DNA of 64,000 bases. It comes from Phocicoccus schoeneichii (lineage in GTDB: Bacteria; Bacillota; Bacilli; Staphylococcales; Salinicoccaceae). Of the stretch, positions 58,589 through 64,000 are shown piece by piece. Both the position numbers and the translations under genes were made by a program. The stretch is from positions 558,001 through 622,000 of the forward strand of contig NZ_BMDB01000001.1 of the NCBI RefSeq assembly GCF_014635565.1. The letters are read 5' to 3'. Numbering within the stretch: position 1 is the first letter of the stretch; each line of letters opens with the position of its first letter. A model generated the notes under the pieces. The model saw only the letters and a list, made by a program, of their open reading frames with translations. It ran no database searches and had not been told where the DNA came from.

Positions 58589-58890
58589 AATAGTCCATTT
58601 ATAATTGTAGCAAAAATTGAGCGCATTCCATAGTTAAACAACTGTAAAACTATGATAAATACAAGTGGTGAAAGGTCGAGCATTCCGCCTAGTGGAGGAA
58701 TAATGCGTCTAAACGGTTCTAGTAATGGTTCATAAACACGTCCTAAAATTTCACCAAATCTAGATTCTCTAAGTCCAGGAACCCAGCTTGATAATATATA
58801 TATAATAAATCCCCATGAAAATATTGGGTACAGAATAGCATATATATCAAATATTGTTGCAACAATTCTTGCGATTTGCATATTATCCAA
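58582..58890 (-). CDS. ylmG: YggT family membrane protein YlmG
   Basis: Two-helix membrane protein of 102 residues. Hydrophobic segments are at about 15-35 and 75-95, with the conserved SWVPGLRESRFGEILGRVYEPLLEPFRRIIPP between them. The start is a TTG at 58890 because AAGGAG lies seven bases upstream; the next ATG at 58881 is too far from that site. It is coupled to sepF in the division cluster; a role in septation or osmotic tolerance is suggested in the family. Confidence 0.9.
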   Translation of the reverse strand: MDNMQIARIVATIFDIYAILYPIFSWGFIIYILSSWVPGLRESRFGEILGRVYEPLLEPFRRIIPPLGGMLDLSPLVFIIVLQLFNYGMRSIFATIINGLLT

Positions 58891-58901
58891 TTTAAATCTC
58901 C

Positions 58902-59387
58902 TTACGCGTTGTCAGAATCAGAAATTTCTCCTTCTACGCCAACTGAATTTGGTGTGCATAGAAAAATATCTGTTCCTACACGCTTAATATCTCCGTCAAG
59001 CGCATATACTGTACCACTTAAAAAGTCGATGATACGTTTTTTAGCATCTCTGTCTAAACGTGTTAAGTTTACAAGCGCTGTTTGATCGTTCTTTAATTCA
59101 TCCGCAATATCTTGAGTTTCAGCAAAAACATACGGTTCAAATAGGCATACTTTAGAATTGATTCCACTCATTTTATTATTCCCACCAAGCACTTGTTTTT
59201 TCTCTTCTGTTACTTTAGGTTTAGACTGTTGTCTCATTTCTCTTTGTGGACGTTCTCGTTTTTTAGTAGTCTCGGTAAAGTTTACAGAAGTCACTTTATC
59301 AGAATCATGAACTTTTTTAGTGCCTACTTCATTCATTTCTTCGGATTCAACAACGAATAAGTCTTTAATCATTTTTCTAATTGCCAT
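58902..59387 (-). CDS. sepF: Cell division protein SepF
   Basis: FtsZ-membrane tether that polymerises into rings. An N-terminal amphipathic helix (MAIRKMIKDLFVVE) is followed by a charged low-complexity linker (residues about 20-70) and the C-terminal SepF domain (SKVCLFEPYVFAETQDIADEL, LTRLDRDAKKRIIDFLSGTVYAL). Length is 161 residues. It works with FtsA and FtsZ encoded in the same cluster. Confidence 0.95.
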   Translation of the reverse strand: MAIRKMIKDLFVVESEEMNEVGTKKVHDSDKVTSVNFTETTKKRERPQREMRQQSKPKVTEEKKQVLGGNNKMSGINSKVCLFEPYVFAETQDIADELKNDQTALVNLTRLDRDAKKRIIDFLSGTVYALDGDIKRVGTDIFLCTPNSVGVEGEISDSDNA

Positions 59388-59397
59388 ATTTAGTCAC

Positions 59398-60027
59398 CTA
59401 TCTTCCCATCAATTTACTTCCAATGCGAACGAAAGTTGCACCTTCTTCTACGGCAATTTTATAATCATTACTCATGCCCATACTGAGTTCAGTAATAGAA
59501 GGATACGTTTCGGATAGTTCATCACGTAATTCACGTAGCGTTTTAAAGCAGTTACGTATTTCGTCTTCATTATCTGTTTCAGGTGCCATTGTCATTAATC
59601 CAATGACCTTAACTTTAGAATATTTTTCTAAAGTTTCTAAAAAATCTTTTACTGCAGAAGGTTCTAAACCATGTTTTGTTTCTTCACCAGAAACATTTAC
59701 TTGTATAAAACATTTTACCTCATGTTGGGCATATTGTTCAATACGTTTGGCTATTGATTTCCTTTCTAGACTGTGAAGATAGTGTAAATCATCGATGACG
59801 TCTTTTACTTTTCTAGATTGTAGTGTTCCGATAAAATGCATTTCACCGTCTCTAGGAATCACTTCGCGCTTTTCCATGAATCCTTCGATTCTGTTTTCAC
59901 CGAAGTTACGCACTCCAGCTTCATATGCTTCTAATGATTCCTCTGTCGAATGATATTTCGTAACAGCAATCACCGTTACGTCTTCTCCAATTTCATTTAA
60001 AATTTGATCATAATTTTCTTTAATCAT
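59398..60027 (-). CDS. ylmE: Pyridoxal phosphate homeostasis protein
   Basis: PLP-binding YggS/PROSC family protein, 209 residues, with no known enzymatic activity but a role in vitamin B6 balance. The PLP lysine lies in VTVIAVTKYHS; GVRNFGENRIE, HFIGTLQSRKV and LSMGMSNDYKIAVEEGATFVRIG are conserved. It overlaps pgeF by four bases. Confidence 0.95.
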   Translation of the reverse strand: MIKENYDQILNEIGEDVTVIAVTKYHSTEESLEAYEAGVRNFGENRIEGFMEKREVIPRDGEMHFIGTLQSRKVKDVIDDLHYLHSLERKSIAKRIEQYAQHEVKCFIQVNVSGEETKHGLEPSAVKDFLETLEKYSKVKVIGLMTMAPETDNEDEIRNCFKTLRELRDELSETYPSITELSMGMSNDYKIAVEEGATFVRIGSKLMGR

Positions 60028-60788
60028 TTAGATCTCCTTCCAATAAATCCGAGTGCACGGCCAGTGTTTCCTTTTTCTAATCGATATGAGAAAAATTCAT
60101 CCATTTCTGTGCCATAGTGTGTGACATGTATTTGTGACTCATCTAATCCAAAATCAATTGCTTGTTTACGGTTGATTTCTTTTAAATCAAGCAAGTATTT
60201 ATCACCATATATATCGATTGCACTACTAGGTATATCCCAAGTGCCATCGACGACATTACTATCAACTTCATAGCTGTTTTTATTGATTGCTACACCTATA
60301 ACAACACGTAAATCTTTGATATTTCCTTTGTACACTCTAAGTAACTCTTTTAGAACTTCTAATTTTGTACCCTGCCATCCTGCATGTGCGACACCAATAA
60401 AACTATCACTCGTACTGTAGATAAAAATAGGCGTACAGTCTGCATAGTTCATACCTAAAAGAATATCTTTCTCATACGTATACATCGCATCCACATTCAT
60501 GAGTTCGTCACTAAGTGTCTTAACATTCGTACCTTTATCTTTTGATGTTACTTCTACGACTCTATTGCTATGACGCTGATTTGGAATGATCCAATTTTCC
60601 GTTTGAAAATCTAATTCTTTTGCCAAAATCTCTTGGTGTTTATGTACATTGTTTAAATCATCATTTATATACAGTGCCATGTTGAATGCATCTTTAGGAT
60701 AGTCGCTAAACCCATATAGACGTTTTGTATAACCAAAACATAAGTCTCTATTATTTACACCAACAAAATGTTTATAATCTTGTAACAT
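60024..60788 (-). CDS. pgeF: Purine nucleoside phosphorylase PgeF (YlmD/YfiH family)
   Basis: Multicopper-polyphenol-oxidoreductase-like fold (DUF152), with purine nucleoside phosphorylase and adenosine deaminase activity in bacterial and mammalian members; PgeF is also linked to peptidoglycan editing in E. coli. Zinc ligands lie in NQRHSNRV, NYADCTPIFIYS and VAHAGWQGT. Length is 254 residues. The gene lies between ftsZ and ylmE. Confidence 0.9.
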   Translation of the reverse strand: MLQDYKHFVGVNNRDLCFGYTKRLYGFSDYPKDAFNMALYINDDLNNVHKHQEILAKELDFQTENWIIPNQRHSNRVVEVTSKDKGTNVKTLSDELMNVDAMYTYEKDILLGMNYADCTPIFIYSTSDSFIGVAHAGWQGTKLEVLKELLRVYKGNIKDLRVVIGVAINKNSYEVDSNVVDGTWDIPSSAIDIYGDKYLLDLKEINRKQAIDFGLDESQIHVTHYGTEMDEFFSYRLEKGNTGRALGFIGRRSK

Positions 60789-60810
60789 AATAGTCCTCCT
60801 ATATAAATAA

Positions 60811-60838
60811 ACGGAGATATTGAAATCAATATCTCCGT
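60811..60838 (-). terminator. Hairpin between ftsZ and pgeF
   Basis: Stem of 12-13 bp (ACGGAGATATTG / CAATATCTCCGT) with a tight loop just after the ftsZ stop. The minus-strand T run is interrupted, so termination may be partial. Confidence 0.65.
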
Positions 60839-60855
60839 GAGTACTTTAAATAAGA

Positions 60856-62016
60856 TTATCTTCTACGGTTACGTCTACCGCGAATGAATGATGGAACGTC
60901 TGTATCGTTCTTTTCTTCGCGACGTACTCTTGGTTCTTCATCAAATGATGGTCTAGAAGTTTCAAAGTTATTCTCATCAACAACTTCACGCTCTTCGAAC
61001 GTTTGGCGTGGTTGTGGTGTGCGCTCAACTTGTGCTGGACGTACTGTTTCTCTAGCTACTGATTTTTCGTTAAAACCAGTTGCAATCACAGTGATGATGA
61101 TTTCATCTTCAAGCTCTGGGTTAATAACCGTACCAAAGATCATGTTTACATCTTCGTCTGCAGCATCTTGTACGATGTCTGCTGCTTCTTGTGCTTCAAA
61201 TAGAGATAAGTTTTCCCCACCTGTGATGTTCATTAGGACACCTTGTGCACCAACGATAGATACTTCAAGTAATGGGCTTGAAATAGCTTTTTTAGCAGCA
61301 TCAACTGCACGGTTTTCACCAGATGAAACACCGATTCCCATTAATGCAGAACCTTTGTCAGTCATAATTGTTTTAACGTCTGCGAAGTCAAGGTTTACTT
61401 CACCACTTACTGCGATTAAGTCAGAGATACCTTGAACCCCTTGGCGTAATACGTTATCCGCTTCTTTAAATGCTTCCATCATAGGTGTAGATTTATCAAC
61501 AATATCGAGTAAGCGATCGTTAGGAATTACAATTAAAGTATCTACTGCTGCTTTCATTTGTTCAACACCAGCAGCTGCTTGTGTTTGACGTTTTCTACCT
61601 TCGAATGAGAATGGGCGTGTAACAACTCCTACTGTTAATGCACCCATCTCTTTTGCAATTTTAGCAACTACAGGAGCTGCACCAGTACCAGTACCGCCAC
61701 CCATACCAGCAGTAACGAACACCATGTCCGCACCTTGGATTGCGTCTTCGATTTGTTCACGTGACTCTTCAGCTGCTTTTTTACCGATTTCAGGGTTTGC
61801 ACCTGCTCCAAGTCCACGTGTTAATTTTTCACCTATCTGAATTTTTGATTCAGCTTTAGATAAGTTAAGCGCTTGTCCATCTGTGTTAATTGCAATAAAT
61901 TCAACGTTTTGCATACCCTCATCAATCATTCGGTTTACGGCGTTGTTCCCACCGCCACCTACACCAATAACTTTAAGAGTTGCTTGATGGTTAAACCCAG
62001 TTTCAAATTCCAACAT
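60856..62016 (-). CDS. ftsZ: Cell division GTPase FtsZ
   Basis: Tubulin homologue forming the Z ring. The GTP-binding T-loop is GMGGGTGTG at about 104-112; [16 protein letters not shown] is at the N terminus. [11 protein letters not shown] is the T7 loop region. A variable linker leads to the C-terminal tail [16 protein letters not shown] that binds FtsA and SepF. Length is 386 residues. Confidence 0.98.
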   Translation of the reverse strand: MLEFETGFNHQATLKVIGVGGGGNNAVNRMIDEGMQNVEFIAINTDGQALNLSKAESKIQIGEKLTRGLGAGANPEIGKKAAEESREQIEDAIQGADMVFVTAGMGGGTGTGAAPVVAKIAKEMGALTVGVVTRPFSFEGRKRQTQAAAGVEQMKAAVDTLIVIPNDRLLDIVDKSTPMMEAFKEADNVLRQGVQGISDLIAVSGEVNLDFADVKTIMTDKGSALMGIGVSSGENRAVDAAKKAISSPLLEVSIVGAQGVLMNITGGENLSLFEAQEAADIVQDAADEDVNMIFGTVINPELEDEIIITVIATGFNEKSVARETVRPAQVERTPQPRQTFEEREVVDENNFETSRPSFDEEPRVRREEKNDTDVPSFIRGRRNRRR

Positions 62017-62039
62017 CTAATCATTTCCTCCCAATATAC

Positions 62040-63506
62040 TTACTCGAATAGATTCTTAAATACTTTTTTCATGAAGCTCGTTTTATCGGACTTCTTCTCT
62101 TTAGGCGCTTCGTCAACGTAGTTAACATCTTCATCAGACTCATCTGGTTCGATTTCAACGTCTTCCTCAACGTATCGTGCCTCTTCGTTGTTGTATGGTT
62201 CTTCGTAAGAGATTTCTTCTTTTTCTTCATCATCATTTGTTTTAATGTTCGCGTTCTTTTCTTTGCGTTCTTTAAACAGTGATGAGAAGAAAGAACCATC
62301 TGTTGTTTCGACGATTTCCTCGTCTTCATCTATGTCTTCATAGACGTTAGCATGATTATCAATTGTAACATAATCTAAAAGTTCATCAAATAAAATACCA
62401 CTCTCGATTGTTGCAATTGCGCTTGTGAATTCAGGTTTTCTTGCACCCATTTGGCTCGGAATATGAATTCTCACTTTTTCCGATACGATGTCTTGTACAA
62501 GATCCTTAATTCCACGTAAGTTTGCTGTACCTCCAGTGATGACGAAACCGCCATTCACTTTCGTAATTCCATTTTCTGCTAAATCTTCAAAGATTTCCAT
62601 AAATATATCTTCTGTTACGACTTCAATCACGTCAGCAAGTGTTTTTGCACTTACCTCAATGTCACCATCTTTACTGTTTTGCGGTAATGTCACTTTTTCA
62701 GTGTCACTCGCTTTTTCATAAAATGCATGACCATATTGTTCTTTTGCACGATTTGCAAAGTGATAATCAGTATTGAATTCTTCTGCAACAGCGTGAGAAA
62801 TGTCGTTACCACCTACATCAATCACGTTTAGATAGCGGAGCGTGCCTCTTTCGTAGTATGCATATTGCGTTAAATCAGCACCGATGTCAATGACAACCGC
62901 ACCGAGTTCTTTTTCTGTATCTGATAATATATGAGCATAGTTAAATCCATCTGATGTTACATCAATGATGTCGAGACCCGCTTCTTCAGCACAATTCCCC
63001 ATGTTGATGAATAACGTACGGTCTACTGAAATAACTCCAGCACGTACAGTTAAACTTTCTCTTGCAAGTATTCCCTTAGGGTCTTCCACTTCATGAAGTT
63101 CGTCTACTAAAAAGGATACTGGAAATACAGTAACAATTTCTTTTTCTGATGAAATTTCTTTTAATCTAATATTTTCTAATAATTCTTCAATCAGTTCACC
63201 ATCGATTTCAGTTTCTCTTCCTGTAAATCTAAGTGTTTCTGTTTCAAAAACAATATCCGAATTCGTAATCGGTACTTTTAAAAATACTTCATCGATTTCA
63301 ATGTTAGATAAGAGTTCAGCTTTTTTAACTGTATCTATGATTCCACTTTTAGCGAGATCGAAGTCTCGGATCATACCTTTTGATACACCATCAGTGAAGG
63401 TTTGGCCGGTTCCAATGATGTTTACACCATCGTGAAATTTTTCTCCAACCACGACTTTTACACTCGATGACCCTATGTCAAGGGCAACATAATACTGTTC
63501 CTTCAC
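62040..63506 (-). CDS. ftsA: Cell division protein FtsA
   Basis: Actin-like membrane tether of FtsZ. The ATPase fold begins VALDIGSSSVKVVVGE; VVIDIGADLTQYAYYERG and GFVITGGTANLRGI are nucleotide-binding segments. The start is a GTG at 63506, because AGGAGG lies 7 bases before it. Length is 488 residues. After residue 400 or so there is an unusually long acidic stretch (DIDEDEEIVETTDG ... EEDVEIEPDESDEDVN), ending in the amphipathic membrane helix SFMKKVFKNLFE. Confidence 0.97.
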   Translation of the reverse strand: MKEQYYVALDIGSSSVKVVVGEKFHDGVNIIGTGQTFTDGVSKGMIRDFDLAKSGIIDTVKKAELLSNIEIDEVFLKVPITNSDIVFETETLRFTGRETEIDGELIEELLENIRLKEISSEKEIVTVFPVSFLVDELHEVEDPKGILARESLTVRAGVISVDRTLFINMGNCAEEAGLDIIDVTSDGFNYAHILSDTEKELGAVVIDIGADLTQYAYYERGTLRYLNVIDVGGNDISHAVAEEFNTDYHFANRAKEQYGHAFYEKASDTEKVTLPQNSKDGDIEVSAKTLADVIEVVTEDIFMEIFEDLAENGITKVNGGFVITGGTANLRGIKDLVQDIVSEKVRIHIPSQMGARKPEFTSAIATIESGILFDELLDYVTIDNHANVYEDIDEDEEIVETTDGSFFSSLFKERKEKNANIKTNDDEEKEEISYEEPYNNEEARYVEEDVEIEPDESDEDVNYVDEAPKEKKSDKTSFMKKVFKNLFE

Positions 63507-63574
63507 CTGAATGCCTCCTAAATATTGATTCTTTTCACAATAGTCTAATCTATAGTTTACAGTATTTATCAATA

Positions 63575-63606
63575 ATTGTGAACTGAATACAATATGTTTT
63601 CACAAT
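63575..63606. promoter_or_regulatory. Inverted repeat upstream of ftsA
   Basis: ATTGTGAA (63575-63582) faces TTCACAAT (63599-63606), and another TTCACAAT occurs at 63534-63541. There is no T run, so it is not an ordinary terminator. It lies between divIB and ftsA, where a promoter is expected. Confidence 0.35.
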
Positions 63607-63615
63607 ATTTTATAC

Positions 63616-64000
63616 TTATTCTTCGCTCTCTATTTCGAATGCTTTTAAACTGCGTTTAATGTCCTCTAAAGATGCCTCTATTTCTTCTAAATACGGTACT
63701 TGTCTTGGTACACTTCTCATACTTCTCTTGATTCTCACGACTTCTTCTGAGGAGTAAGGTAAGAAGGTGTTACTCACTTCTAAATCAATCAATCCTTTTT
63801 TATTACCAATCTCTTTTTTCATTCCCGCATAATAATCTATTTTATCACCAATTGTATTATAATCGGCAATAATTTCTTGGCCATCATTCATATATAATTG
63901 AATGCGTGCATTCGTCTCTTCATTTGGACGATAGAATATTTCCGAAATCATCGCCAGAATTTGAGGATTCATTTGGTTTAGACTTTTTACCATGCCTTCA
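63616..64000 (-). CDS. divIB: Cell division protein DivIB (FtsQ), C-terminal part
   Basis: The last 128 or so residues of DivIB, whose start lies beyond the right edge. This is the extracellular beta/gamma region: NARIQLYMNDGQEIIADYNTIGDKIDYYAGMK and IDLEVSNTFLPYSSEEV. An acidic tail follows. The position directly before ftsA supports the call; DivIB works with FtsL and DivIC at the septum. Confidence 0.88.
   Translation of the reverse strand, partial: EGMVKSLNQMNPQILAMISEIFYRPNEETNARIQLYMNDGQEIIADYNTIGDKIDYYAGMKKEIGNKKGLIDLEVSNTFLPYSSEEVVRIKRSMRSVPRQVPYLEEIEASLEDIKRSLKAFEIESEE

Overview
The window is a low-GC Firmicutes chromosome segment from a member of the Staphylococcaceae. Gene order follows the Bacillus/Staphylococcus core closely. 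The cytochrome P450 at 31831-33099 is nearly collinear, residue for residue as I remember it, with the fatty-acid decarboxylase OleT of Jeotgalicoccus, so Jeotgalicoccus or a close relative is the best guess. The genus call rests mostly on that one protein and is only moderately secure. Almost every gene lies on the minus strand; the plus-strand genes are rpmB, a rhodanese, rqcH and a NERD-domain gene.

Read from the right end in the direction of transcription: the division cluster (divIB end, ftsA, ftsZ, pgeF, ylmE, sepF, ylmG, ylmH); ileS behind a T-box leader, lspA and rluD; the pyrimidine operon (PyrR attenuator, pyrR, uraA, pyrB, pyrC, pyrK, pyrD, pyrF, pyrE) with carAB missing; a 51-bp tandem array beside the plus-strand NERD gene; rqcH diverging from gmk-rpoZ, then coaBC-priA-fmt-rsmB-stp-prkC. 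A block absent from the usual prkC-rsgA junction follows: the OleT-like P450, a TAXI/DUF1850/TRAP transporter and a rhodanese. After it come rsgA-rpe-thiN-DUF554, rpmB, yloU-fakA-sdaAB-sdaAA-recG, an inserted class A sortase, and fapR-plsX-fabD-fabG-acpP-rnc-smc-ftsY-ylxM-ffh. The left part holds rpsP-khpA-rimM-trmD-rplS, a 52-bp tandem array, rbgA-rnhB, sucC-sucD and the 5' part of dprA.

Functionally this is housekeeping: ribosome maturation, protein targeting, chromosome condensation, phospholipid and fatty-acid synthesis under FapR, serine breakdown, UMP synthesis, Ser/Thr phospho-signalling and cell division. Regulation visible in the sequence includes a FapR operator over its own promoter, a PyrR attenuator, an isoleucine T-box, many intrinsic terminators, and an rpsP promoter whose -35 box lies inside the ffh terminator.

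The most unusual content is (1) two non-coding tandem arrays with 52- and 51-bp units that share a hairpin-plus-linker layout although their stem sequences differ, and (2) the OleT-like P450 with its own promoter and a palindrome inside that promoter. I do not see a phage, insertion sequence, CRISPR array, tRNA or rRNA gene.
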